Shown piece by piece: positions 7,817 through 17,275 of a stretch of DNA of 64,000 bases. Location: assembly GCA_910577295.1 (NCBI GenBank), contig CAJTLS010000002.1, positions 348 through 64,347 on the forward strand, given 5' to 3'. The first letter of the stretch is position 1, and the number at the start of each line of letters is the position of its first letter. The DNA is from an uncultured Eubacterium sp. GTDB lineage: Bacteria; Bacillota; Clostridia; Lachnospirales; Lachnospiraceae. The position numbers were made by a program, and so were the translations under genes. The notes below the pieces were generated by a model. That model made no database searches. It saw only the letters and a program-made list of their open reading frames with translations, and was not told where the DNA came from.

Positions 7817-8917
7817 CTAATGAATTCTTCCGGAATGTTTCATCGGTTCATGGCTTTGTTCCGGCAGCTCTGACTGCAAAGTATTCTTTTCTTCCTGCAC
7901 ATCAACCGCCGACTCTAAATCCAGTTCCAGGTTCTTTTTCAGGTTTCTTTCCGGAACACATCTGCTGAATTTATGTTCTTTTGCATCATACTGATATACA
8001 TGATTTGATAAAACTTCATCATCTCTTACACACGCCGCATTTACACTACTCACCATCTCTTCAAGTTCTCCCAAATTCATTCCTAAGCTTTTAGGTACAA
8101 TCATTAACTCGTGCACCGAAGATGGAAGAACATAATAATCTCCTCCCACCTGTTCAGCCACCATTTTCTGCACATTTTCACTGATGATGCTGACAGCTCC
8201 ATTGAGTTTTGACTCATTGCTTAGGCAATAAATCTCTGTTCCTCCCGGTGGAAGCATTTCTCTGACATGCTCTTTAGCCTCTTCAAATGAAATTCCCTCC
8301 TGTTCTGATAATTGGCTCGCCGAAACTTCTACCATAACATTTTCAAGCGGTTCACATACCGATGGCGATAACCGCTCCATATTTTCCATTGCCAGCATAT
8401 GTAATTCTTCTGGTGTAACTCCATATTTTTCCATTAAATAATTTGTAATCATAATAGAACCCATAGAATGCGAATCTCCAGTCACCTTTATATTGTATGT
8501 AACCGCCAGATCTTCCCTCTGTGTATATGGTGCATCCTGTAAACGGATGCTGTTTTTCTCCAGATTGACCAGTTTTGGAAAAATATAGTCTTTTACTGTC
8601 TCATAATTTCCTATCTCTTCTAATTTTTCCTGAAATCCCCTGTTTACAACCGGTTCGATATTTTCAATATAAGTATCTGCAATATTCGACACGATTCCAT
8701 CCAGGTCTTTTTCTTCTTTGTATTGCTCATACAAAGGATTCAGATAAATAGTGGGTGAAATATGACTATCCGGACTTGAAATCAGTAAACCATCTAACAC
8801 TACATCGTTGTTTTTCACCACCTGACGGATTGTAATCTCTGCACTTTCAAACCGTTCCGGCAGATAATCCGTTACATTTTCTTTGATATACTCCATAAAT
8901 TCGCTATAACTCTTCAT
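7817..8917 (-). CDS. DUF5688 family protein
   Basis: A 366-residue soluble protein of the DUF5688 type, common in Lachnospiraceae conjugative elements; its function is unknown. The C-terminal part (about residues 230-325, GDYYVLPSSVHELMIVPKS onward) resembles the extreme C-terminus of the neighbouring giant methylase-helicase (GDFYAIPVSDTEYLIAPK). The two proteins may therefore share a domain and perhaps a partner. ATG 8917 follows AGAGGTAAAACGAA. A perfect palindrome stands just upstream at 8944-8958. Confidence 0.75.
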   Translation of the reverse strand: MKSYSEFMEYIKENVTDYLPERFESAEITIRQVVKNNDVVLDGLLISSPDSHISPTIYLNPLYEQYKEEKDLDGIVSNIADTYIENIEPVVNRGFQEKLEEIGNYETVKDYIFPKLVNLEKNSIRLQDAPYTQREDLAVTYNIKVTGDSHSMGSIMITNYLMEKYGVTPEELHMLAMENMERLSPSVCEPLENVMVEVSASQLSEQEGISFEEAKEHVREMLPPGGTEIYCLSNESKLNGAVSIISENVQKMVAEQVGGDYYVLPSSVHELMIVPKSLGMNLGELEEMVSSVNAACVRDDEVLSNHVYQYDAKEHKFSRCVPERNLKKNLELDLESAVDVQEEKNTLQSELPEQSHEPMKHSGRIH

Positions 8918-8943
8918 TTCGTTTTACCTCTTTTCTTTCTGTC

Positions 8944-8958
8944 TGGACATGATGTCCA
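8944..8958. repeat. Palindrome TGGACATNATGTCCA, copy 1
   Basis: A perfect 15-base palindrome lies between the giant gene and the DUF5688 gene. An extended version stands in the same relative position before the giant gene at 16783-16801. It could be an operator or an RNA hairpin. It also encodes the start of a possible 8-residue leader (MSRQKEKR) that ends at the DUF5688 ribosome-binding site. Confidence 0.6.
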
Positions 8959-8967
8959 AACGCTCCT

Positions 8968-11900
8968 TTAATGTACTTGTGCCAAGTTTAATGTTCTTGT
9001 TTCTGTTGGTTCTCGTGACTGTGTATGGTAGATATGCCTTTCCTCACCTACCGCACAAAGTCCTCTCAGTATTCTCATATGGTCAAACGGTTTCATCCGA
9101 TTTGTTCCGGAATCATACTCATACGCAGCATGGGATTTCATTGCCGGCGAAGATAACACCGAATCTCCCAACTGGCTTAAAATGGAACGCAGATAAATCA
9201 CATTGTCCTGTTCTACTTTTGGTGCGATCAGATATTCCGTATCCGATACCGGTATGGCATAAAAATCGCCATCCATATATTCTGACATCTGCTTTTGCAT
9301 TTCCTCACTGTCAAAGTTCTCTGCATTCTGCTCCGAAGAAAAACAGACTACTTCGCTTTCTTCTTCCGGCAGGGCGTCTAACAGCACTTCTCTCGCCCGT
9401 TCCTCTGTCATTTCATACTCTTCCATAAATTCCGGCAGAAGATGTTCTAACAGCCATTCGCCCAAAGGAGTAACCGTCGGTTCATTTTCAAGTACCGGTG
9501 TCTCGCCTTTTTCATCCATATTTAACAAAGCATCCAGTTCCGCTAACCGTTCCATCTTCTCCTTCAGTTCTTCCTCTGCAGGAAACGGCTTTTGCACCTC
9601 CATCTTTGCCGTTTCCAACTGGTGTGTGACATTGTTAAGTTTTGTCTCTGCTTCTGAAAGTTCCCCAGCCATGCCATCTAAAACATTGTGAAGTCTTGTG
9701 ATATTTCCAAACGCATCCGAACCAAGTTCAAAATTGTGGCTTAGTTCTCCTTTCAGACTCATCACAAACTTGCGGTTAAAGGAATCAAAAGTGACTTTCA
9801 TCTTCATGCCGGCATACTCACCGATCTCTACCGTCTGCTGCAGGGAATCCATCTCCTGGCACATGGCAAGAATGGCTGTTCCTGCTTCCTTTTTGTCCGT
9901 AAAAATACGGTTTCCCACTTTCATGGAAAAGTTGTCCTTATCCGCCGGAAGATTCTTTCGCACGGTTTCCATATCTGTCTGAAATCCCCGAATCCGCTCC
10001 TGCAGAACTTCGATCTGCTTCGGATAATTCTTTGCAATGTTATCCTCCAGCCGGTAGATCTGACTGGTATGGTTTGCTTTCATCAGTTTCAGCCTGGATA
10101 CCTGAATATCTAAGTCCATCTTTTCCTTGATATAAGGGTTTCCTGTGGCAAGTGCTTTGACCTCGGCATAAGTAAGTGCTGCTTCATCCACATCCTCACA
10201 GCTTCGTACCGGCGATTTACTGGTCATGATCTGGCTGATGAATTTCTGCTTGTTTTCTATGACCTGCCACGAATAACTGTCAAAGGTGCCTTCTGTCACA
10301 TAACGAAAAATAGACACGGTATCATTTCTGTTACCCTGTCTGAGAATACGTCCCTCCTGCTGTTCAATGTCTGACGGACGCCATGGAACGTCCAAATGAT
10401 GCAAGGCAACCAGACGGTCCTGCACATTGGTTCCGGCTCCCATCTTCTGCGTGGAACCAATCAAAAAACGAACCTGTCCGCTTCTTACCTTGCCAAACAG
10501 CTCCGTCTTTCTTAATTCCGTATTCGCTTCATGAATAAAGGCAATCTCTTCTTCCGGTACACCCCGGTTCACGAGTTTCCGCTTAATGTCATGATAGACA
10601 TCATCAAACACTTCTGCTTCTAACATATCATTTCCATCACCTGCGATTGTTTTCCCGACTATCTTCGGCGTCGAAAGGTCACAAAAGATAAGTTGTGCAG
10701 ATTTGTCTACCTTTGTCCTGTCCCATATTTCATACGCCTTTTGCACAAGGACGTTTACTTTGGAATGTTCTTCATCCGGCAGTAGCGGATTGATCAGTCT
10801 CTGATCCAGCGCCAGCTTCCTTCCATCATTTGTAATCTTTAACATGTTATCTTCATGCGGTTCCACTCTCCGGTCACGGACTGCCTCCGCCCGCTCCGCT
10901 AACGATGCGACCATCTCCTTTTGATGTTCGCTCGGCTGTAATACCACATTTTCATACTCTGCTTTCGGAATGGGTAGATTTAACATATCCGGTGTTTGAA
11001 TATCCGCACACTCCTTAAACAGGGCGATTAACTCCGGCAGATTGTAAAACTTGGCAAATCTCGTCTTTGCACGGTATCCGGTTCCCTCTGGTGCAAGTTC
11101 GATCGCCGTCTGCGTCTCTCCAAAGGAAGATGCCCAGGAATCAAAATGCCCCAGTCCCATCCGCTGCAGCGTATCATACTGCAGGTAACGCATGTTGGTG
11201 TATAATTCCGTCATACTGTTGGAAATCGGGGTTCCCGTTGCAAAGGTAATGCCCTTTCCGCCGGTCAGCTCGTCCAGATACTGACACTTGGCAAACATAT
11301 CGGAAGATTTCTGTGCTTCCGACTGCGCAATACCCGCTACATTACGCATTTTTGTATGTAAGAAAAGATTTTTGTAATAATGGCTTTCATCCACAAAGAG
11401 CCTGTCCACGCCTAACTGTTCAAAGGTCACAACATCATCTTTTCTGGAAGTATCATTGAGTTTGTCCAACCGTGTCTGAAGGGTTTTCCTCATTTTCTCC
11501 ATCTGCTTAATGGTATAGCGTTCTCCCTGCTCCGCTTTGATTTCTTCAATCGACTGTGTGATCTCAGCAATCTGCCGCTCAATAATAGCAGTCTGCCGTT
11601 CGGCAGATAATGGTATCTTTTCAAACTGACTATGCCCGATGATCACGGCATCATAATCGCCGGTAGCAATCCGTGAGCAGAACTTTTTACGATTTGCCGG
11701 CTGAAAATCTTTCTTGGTAGCCGCTAAAATATTGGCTCCCGGATACAATCGTAAAAAATCACTGGCCCACTGCTCCGTCAGATGGTTTGGTACGACAAAC
11801 AAACTTTTCTGACATAACCCCAGACGCTTGCTTTCCATTGCAGCCGCAACCATTTCAAATGTTTTTCCGGCACCGACACAGTGTGCAAGCAGTGTATTAT

Positions 11901-14900
11901 TTCCATACAAAACATGAGCCACGGCATTTTTCTGATAACCCTTTAACTCAATATCCGGTGTCATTCCTGGAAACTTCAAATGAGAACCGTCATACTCTCG
12001 TGGTCTGGTGGAATTAAACAATACATTGTATTTACTTACAAGTTCATTACGCCTGTCCATGTCACGAAATACCCAGTCCCGGAAGGCTTCCCTCATGGCA
12101 TCCTGCTTCTGTGCAGCAATCGTTGTCTCCTTTTTATTGAGAACCCTCTTCTCTTTGCCATCCTCGATCACTGTGTCATACACACGGCTGTCCTTCAGAT
12201 TCAGGGAATCTTCTAAAATCTGATACGCATTTCTCCGGCTGGTTCCGTATGTCATATTTACAAGTGCGTTTCCAAAGTCTGCATTTTTTCCTTTCACATT
12301 CCACTGCCCGGTCACATCGGAATACTGGATCTTTATTACATCACGATTTAATAAATGCTCCGGTGTCTCAAACACTTCCCGCATAAAGTCCTCGATAAAT
12401 CTCGGTTCAATCCATGTTGCTCCAATCCGGACTTCAATCTCACTGGCATCCAGTTCTCTCGGCTGTACCCGTTTCAAGGCTTCCACATTGACCGCATACA
12501 TGGGTTCATTCTTTGCAAAGGTTTCGGCTGCTTCCAGTTTGTTTCGCACATTTCCGCTTAAATAAGCATCCGCCGTTTCCCATTCCTCACTAAGTGGATT
12601 TTTGAAGATAATGCCGGTCAGCTCCTCGGTCAGTGTATCTTCGTCTTTTCCACTCAGTTCCGACATGTATTCAAAATCAATCACTGCTTTTTCTGCCAAT
12701 GAAACCGCTAACGCTTCACTTGCCGTATCCACACTGGTCACCACTTCTGCTTTCTTTATGGTACGCTTCGTAAACATATCCGCTTTTCCAAGAAAGTTGC
12801 CTTCCTCGTCCTGTTTCTCCAGTGAACAGAGCAGACAATAGCTGCTGTCCTGATGAAACGTCCGCTTATTGGTTTTGGAATAAATCCTCCCATAGTCTTT
12901 TGCAAAAGAATCATACAGGTCATTTAACTGTTTCTGCCAGGAATGGATCTGCTCATCCGGATAATCTTCTAACTGTAACCGGATCAACTCCCGCGTGCAG
13001 TCCCTTATGGCAACCATCCCCTTGATCCTCTCAAGCATTCCTTCGGAGGCTTCTACCGGACGCATCAAAGAGTTTTCCCGATAGTACAGCCGATCATCGA
13101 TCAGCGCATAGCTAAAGTTCTTCACTTCCGGCACTGCCGGGATAACCTCTGCCGTCAACTCCTCATTCAGTTCTTCCAGTTCAATTTCTTCATAAGAACC
13201 TTCGATAAAGGACAGACTCTTTTGTAACTGCTCCTCGAAAGGAAGTGAATCATCCGGCACACAGGTACTTTCCATTCCATACGGTCCGCTGACCATTTCC
13301 ATCGAACCAACAACCATCTCCGGATGTTCCACAAAATAGCTGTTCATGGCTATGCCATTCTCATCCTGTGAAAGATGCACCCAGTCTGGTTCTATGTCTA
13401 CAATGCGGTCACGCTTCTGTAAGAAAAGGATATCCGATGTCACTTCTGTTCCGGCATTGGCTTTGAATGCGGTATTCGGAAGTCGTACCGCCCCCAATAG
13501 TTCAGCCCTCTGTGCAATGTACTTTCGCACCTTTGGATTTTCCTTATCCATCGTTCCCTTACTGGTGATAAATGCAATCACACCGCCCGGACGCACCTGA
13601 TCTAAAGTTTTTCCGAAGAAGTAATCGTGGATCAAAAAGTTGTATTTATCGTATTTCTTATCTGCCACCTTGTACTGACCAAATGGAACATTGCCAACAG
13701 CAGCATCAAAGAAATCATTCGGAAATGCTGTTTTCTCATACCCATCCACGGTAATATTGGCTTTCGGATATATCAGTCTGGCTATCCTTCCTGTCAGACT
13801 ATCCAGCTCAACTCCATACAAATGGCTCTCCCGCATCGTCTCCGGCAGCATACCAAAAAAGTTGCCGATTCCCATCGAGGGCTCTAAAAGATTTCCTTTT
13901 GTAAATCCCATTCTTTGCAATGTCCGGTAAATCCCCTGGATAATCACAGGACTGGTGTAATGAGCGTTTAAGGTACTTTCCCTTGCAGATATATACTCTT
14001 CCTCTGACAACAGGGTTTTCAGTTCTGCATACTCCTTCGCCCAGGCACTCTTGGTTTCATCAAAAGCATCCGCAAGACCGCCCCAGCCAACATACTTTGA
14101 TAAAACCTCCTGCTCCTCATTCGTTGCCAGTCTTTTCTCCAATTCAATCGTTTCCAATGTACGAATGGCTTCCACATTTCGCTGAAACTTTTCTTTTGCT
14201 GTGCCGACGCCTAATTCCATGTCGGAAATTACATAGTTTTGTGCCGAAATGTCCAACTGATTTTGTATTGGAGACTGGCTTTCTGTTTCCTGCAAAATAT
14301 CACTCTCACTGACCGGAACAGATTCTTCCAGTGGTGAAATATCTTTCTCTGACAGAGTCTCCATCTCTTCTGAAACGATTTCTGTTTCATCAGCCACAGT
14401 TCCCAGTTCTTCCTTTGCCTGCTGCAGTGCTTTTTCTTCCTGCTTCTGTTTATACCGGGCATACTTTACCTTGTCTTCTGCTGAAAGATAACGATCCTCT
14501 TTCATCAGCTTTTCAATCCGTTTTGCCACGACATTCCATGAAAGAAGAACTTCCGCATCCGGTGTCATAATACTGCCTTTGCGTAATTTAATTCCTTTCG
14601 CATCATAATCCTTAAAACTGCGATCCGAACCTGCCAGTGCATGACTGGTACCTCCGGTTCCATACTCGTTTTTCAGAAAATCAGCGGTTTCTTTTAAGGT
14701 ATGCTCCTGATGATAGAAGTCATAAATACGAAAGCTGCCATGCTCAAAGCCGGAACCTCTCGTAAGGGTGTGGTCAATCTCATCCGCTGTGATAAAATCT
14801 TCAACAGCCACTTTTACTTCTTCCGGCAGTGGATAAGAAACCTTTTCTTTTAAAAGATCAGCAAGGTCATCCCGCAGCTCTTTTGGATCTTTGATCAGAC

Positions 14901-16755
14901 GAAAACGGTACTGTATTTCTCCGGCATCCACCTGTTGCAGTGTCTGGTCCATCTGTTCTACAATCCTTTGAATATCCTCCCCATTGGACAACATATCCGT
15001 AATGCGTTCATGCTGTACCGGATAATCATATCCATCAAATCCAAGTTTCTCCGGAAACGCTCCAACAGAGTCCCGGTAATAAAAGAAAAGCATATCAGCT
15101 AACTCTTTTCTTACAAACTGGTCAGCCAGATATGCTTCGTTGCTGTCAATGTAACTACCTGCTTCGATCTGTCCACGGATCACGGACTCCACAGCACTCC
15201 ATGAAAGATGTACCTCCGTGTGTTCAAAAGCAGAAGTTCCATGTGCCGCATACATTCCATCTTTGTTAAACCAGACCGAGATCTGTTCCCCTCCAAGTTG
15301 AAATCCTTTGCCAGTTTCTCCGTATTCTTTCTGAAGAAAATCCGCCATTTCTTCCGATGTTTTTCCGGTCTGATACTTATGATAAATTCGTTTCCGGCTG
15401 TTTTCCTTTCCTCCGCCGGTGCGAAGAATCTCCTCAATCTGCCCCGCAGTTATCGTGCCGAAAAGGAATCTGTCCGATGGCATTTCTGCCTGTGCCATCG
15501 CAATATTTCCCACCTGTTCCGACATAAGAGAAAATAAATCCATCTGTCGATAGGGGCTGTCTGCAGGCAGTTCATACTGCTCTAACTCTTCTACTGATAA
15601 ACCAGTTCCTTCAGAACGATCTCCTCTGCCTGCTGATAGATCCGGTTCATCTCTTTCGTCCATTGCAGCGGATCGTTCTGTTTCATTTCCCCCGTCACGA
15701 TCTGGTTCTTCAACAACTGCTGTGTCAGCACCTCGAACCTCTCCTCCACCTGTTCCTGAATCTCCAGGCAGTGTGTCAGCAGTTCTCCGCTCAGAAGAAG
15801 TCCCGTGTAAATCCCCCTCCTGTGGTTTTTCAGATAATTCTTCCGCAACACTCCGTATTTCGTCAGCATTGTTCCTTCCTGCTCCGAAGGTATCAGATTG
15901 GGAATCCGATAGTCCCCGTTCCTTTCGTATGTCAGATTCATGCCCTGCCACCGCCCTTTCTGTATAAATATGATTTTTTGTATATCGCCTGTTTTGCAAT
16001 AACGCCCTGTCATATCTCGCAATCGTTCTTCCAATCCGGATCAGCACCGGTTCACATAACTCCGAAGTAGTACTGCCAAGCACCGATAAGGTTCTGAGCG
16101 TATTAAACTCGTGGATGTAATCAAAGGTAAAATCATCGGCAAACTCCATCATATCACATCCACATCGTTTCAGAATGGTATAGCTTACACTTTGCACCAG
16201 CATTTCCCGGAACCGGACAGCAACCGCATCCCCATCCAGATCTTCCAGAAAACTGTTTGCCGCTTCATCAATCACCTCATCAACCGCTTCCTCATAAAAA
16301 TCTTCCGCTATTCTTTCAGCAATCTCATAAATGCGGTTTTCAAAAGGAAGGGCATCATTGGTACTGCCATAAATATGCTCCAATTCAGCAAGAACCACTT
16401 CTTTATGCTCTTCCCTCAAATGCCATATAAATGGATCTTTACCAATCCGTCTTGCCTTATGAACATCGGATACATCAAAGACATATCGAAGTTTTGGTCT
16501 TTCACTTTCCCCATCAATAAGGGCAATTCCTTTTGCTCCCCGGTTTACCCAGCAAAACATCCTCTCATTCCACATTTCAAGCGAGGCACAGGCAGTTGCG
16601 TCCGGTCGCTGTGCATAGATGAGTAGCTGGTCCTCAAAGGGATACTTATATAACCTTGACGCAACATCAAGGTATCGAATCCACTGCTCTCTGCCACGAC
16701 AGACTTTCTTTGCGGTCTCTCGTGCCAGAACAGAGATTTTTATATATTTCGTCAT
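8968..16755 (-). CDS. Giant adenine methylase-helicase (DarB/LtrC-like)
   Basis: This 2,595-residue protein joins several domains. The N-terminus (about 1-250) resembles the start of ICE antirestriction-type proteins. Two related segments follow (about 430-550 and 650-780, both containing ADFL-K-EYG and LSW-V). Next is an N6-adenine methylase-like domain (LLEPSMGIGNFFG and a variant catalytic GNVPFGQY). Then comes a Snf2/SF2 helicase with Walker A HCVGAGKT, box II VDESHYYKN and motif VI EGRILRQGN. The C-terminal tail resembles DUF5688. The layout recalls DarB of phage P1, which protects incoming DNA from restriction; a similar role in transfer is inferred. Start 16755 is chosen over 16800 because AGGAGG lies seven bases upstream. 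Confidence 0.88.
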   Translation of the reverse strand: MTKYIKISVLARETAKKVCRGREQWIRYLDVASRLYKYPFEDQLLIYAQRPDATACASLEMWNERMFCWVNRGAKGIALIDGESERPKLRYVFDVSDVHKARRIGKDPFIWHLREEHKEVVLAELEHIYGSTNDALPFENRIYEIAERIAEDFYEEAVDEVIDEAANSFLEDLDGDAVAVRFREMLVQSVSYTILKRCGCDMMEFADDFTFDYIHEFNTLRTLSVLGSTTSELCEPVLIRIGRTIARYDRALLQNRRYTKNHIYTERAVAGHESDIRKERGLSDSQSDTFGAGRNNADEIRSVAEELSEKPQEGDLHGTSSERRTADTLPGDSGTGGGEVRGADTAVVEEPDRDGGNETERSAAMDERDEPDLSAGRGDRSEGTGLSVEELEQYELPADSPYRQMDLFSLMSEQVGNIAMAQAEMPSDRFLFGTITAGQIEEILRTGGGKENSRKRIYHKYQTGKTSEEMADFLQKEYGETGKGFQLGGEQISVWFNKDGMYAAHGTSAFEHTEVHLSWSAVESVIRGQIEAGSYIDSNEAYLADQFVRKELADMLFFYYRDSVGAFPEKLGFDGYDYPVQHERITDMLSNGEDIQRIVEQMDQTLQQVDAGEIQYRFRLIKDPKELRDDLADLLKEKVSYPLPEEVKVAVEDFITADEIDHTLTRGSGFEHGSFRIYDFYHQEHTLKETADFLKNEYGTGGTSHALAGSDRSFKDYDAKGIKLRKGSIMTPDAEVLLSWNVVAKRIEKLMKEDRYLSAEDKVKYARYKQKQEEKALQQAKEELGTVADETEIVSEEMETLSEKDISPLEESVPVSESDILQETESQSPIQNQLDISAQNYVISDMELGVGTAKEKFQRNVEAIRTLETIELEKRLATNEEQEVLSKYVGWGGLADAFDETKSAWAKEYAELKTLLSEEEYISARESTLNAHYTSPVIIQGIYRTLQRMGFTKGNLLEPSMGIGNFFGMLPETMRESHLYGVELDSLTGRIARLIYPKANITVDGYEKTAFPNDFFDAAVGNVPFGQYKVADKKYDKYNFLIHDYFFGKTLDQVRPGGVIAFITSKGTMDKENPKVRKYIAQRAELLGAVRLPNTAFKANAGTEVTSDILFLQKRDRIVDIEPDWVHLSQDENGIAMNSYFVEHPEMVVGSMEMVSGPYGMESTCVPDDSLPFEEQLQKSLSFIEGSYEEIELEELNEELTAEVIPAVPEVKNFSYALIDDRLYYRENSLMRPVEASEGMLERIKGMVAIRDCTRELIRLQLEDYPDEQIHSWQKQLNDLYDSFAKDYGRIYSKTNKRTFHQDSSYCLLCSLEKQDEEGNFLGKADMFTKRTIKKAEVVTSVDTASEALAVSLAEKAVIDFEYMSELSGKDEDTLTEELTGIIFKNPLSEEWETADAYLSGNVRNKLEAAETFAKNEPMYAVNVEALKRVQPRELDASEIEVRIGATWIEPRFIEDFMREVFETPEHLLNRDVIKIQYSDVTGQWNVKGKNADFGNALVNMTYGTSRRNAYQILEDSLNLKDSRVYDTVIEDGKEKRVLNKKETTIAAQKQDAMREAFRDWVFRDMDRRNELVSKYNVLFNSTRPREYDGSHLKFPGMTPDIELKGYQKNAVAHVLYGNNTLLAHCVGAGKTFEMVAAAMESKRLGLCQKSLFVVPNHLTEQWASDFLRLYPGANILAATKKDFQPANRKKFCSRIATGDYDAVIIGHSQFEKIPLSAERQTAIIERQIAEITQSIEEIKAEQGERYTIKQMEKMRKTLQTRLDKLNDTSRKDDVVTFEQLGVDRLFVDESHYYKNLFLHTKMRNVAGIAQSEAQKSSDMFAKCQYLDELTGGKGITFATGTPISNSMTELYTNMRYLQYDTLQRMGLGHFDSWASSFGETQTAIELAPEGTGYRAKTRFAKFYNLPELIALFKECADIQTPDMLNLPIPKAEYENVVLQPSEHQKEMVASLAERAEAVRDRRVEPHEDNMLKITNDGRKLALDQRLINPLLPDEEHSKVNVLVQKAYEIWDRTKVDKSAQLIFCDLSTPKIVGKTIAGDGNDMLEAEVFDDVYHDIKRKLVNRGVPEEEIAFIHEANTELRKTELFGKVRSGQVRFLIGSTQKMGAGTNVQDRLVALHHLDVPWRPSDIEQQEGRILRQGNRNDTVSIFRYVTEGTFDSYSWQVIENKQKFISQIMTSKSPVRSCEDVDEAALTYAEVKALATGNPYIKEKMDLDIQVSRLKLMKANHTSQIYRLEDNIAKNYPKQIEVLQERIRGFQTDMETVRKNLPADKDNFSMKVGNRIFTDKKEAGTAILAMCQEMDSLQQTVEIGEYAGMKMKVTFDSFNRKFVMSLKGELSHNFELGSDAFGNITRLHNVLDGMAGELSEAETKLNNVTHQLETAKMEVQKPFPAEEELKEKMERLAELDALLNMDEKGETPVLENEPTVTPLGEWLLEHLLPEFMEEYEMTEERAREVLLDALPEEESEVVCFSSEQNAENFDSEEMQKQMSEYMDGDFYAIPVSDTEYLIAPKVEQDNVIYLRSILSQLGDSVLSSPAMKSHAAYEYDSGTNRMKPFDHMRILRGLCAVGEERHIYHTQSREPTETRTLNLAQVH

Positions 16756-16782
16756 TACTTTTTCCTCCTGCACCTGCTTCTG

Positions 16783-16801
16783 TTTGGACATAATGTCCAA
16801 A
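16783..16801. repeat. Palindrome TTTGGACATNATGTCCAAA, copy 2
   Basis: A perfect 19-base palindrome lies 28 bases before the start of the giant gene. Its core is shared with copy 1 at 8944-8958, and both are followed by RACAGAA in the direction of transcription. Confidence 0.6.
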
Positions 16802-16809
16802 CACTGCTG

Positions 16810-16896
16810 TTACTGATCCCGGCTTTCTGCAATGGCAGTTATGTAACCCATCAGCCTTTTTTCACTGTCTGTATTCCTTTCAATATCAATCCTCAT
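16810..16896 (-). CDS. Possible 28-aa peptide after PrgI
   Basis: A short frame (MRIDIERNTDSEKRLMGYIT...) starts a few bases after the prgI stop and ends before the palindrome of the giant gene. The ribosome-binding site is weak. It could be translated by coupling to prgI. Support is limited to position and an open frame. Confidence 0.3.
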   Translation of the reverse strand: MRIDIERNTDSEKRLMGYITAIAESRDQ

Positions 16897-16900
16897 CTTC

Positions 16901-17260
16901 TCATCGTTTCTTTCTTCGTTTTTTTCTGCTTCCATTTGTCTGTACCTCCAATTCCTTTAACTGATTTCTTGTTTCATAGACATAGGGCTTGTGAAACATG
17001 AGTTTTATACTCCTTCTCACAAGCTGAACCAATGTCATTCCGTTTTTATGGTAAAACCCACATAGTCCAATGATACCGATCACTGGCATACACAATGTAA
17101 TGGCTGTATTGATTCCTACACCAAAGTAAAAATGCAGTAGCAGGATTCCTCCCACTCCTGTAAGTAGTGCACTTGCTCCGAATACGCACTCCCTGAAAGA
17201 CAATCCCTTGAAGAAATCATCCTTAAAGGCAGCCACATCCGGATTGATTGTTTTTGTCAT
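16901..17260 (-). CDS. PrgI family conjugation protein
   Basis: A 119-residue membrane protein with two hydrophobic segments (about 27-48 and 50-70) and a basic tail (GSRKKRRKKR). Size, topology and position between the VirB6-like gene and the next transfer block fit the PrgI family, which corresponds to VirB3 in Gram-positive type IV secretion. It begins 15 bases after the VirB6-like gene, so the two are in one operon. Confidence 0.85.
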   Translation of the reverse strand: MTKTINPDVAAFKDDFFKGLSFRECVFGASALLTGVGGILLLHFYFGVGINTAITLCMPVIGIIGLCGFYHKNGMTLVQLVRRSIKLMFHKPYVYETRNQLKELEVQTNGSRKKRRKKR

Positions 17261-17275
17261 TGTTCTCCCTCATTT

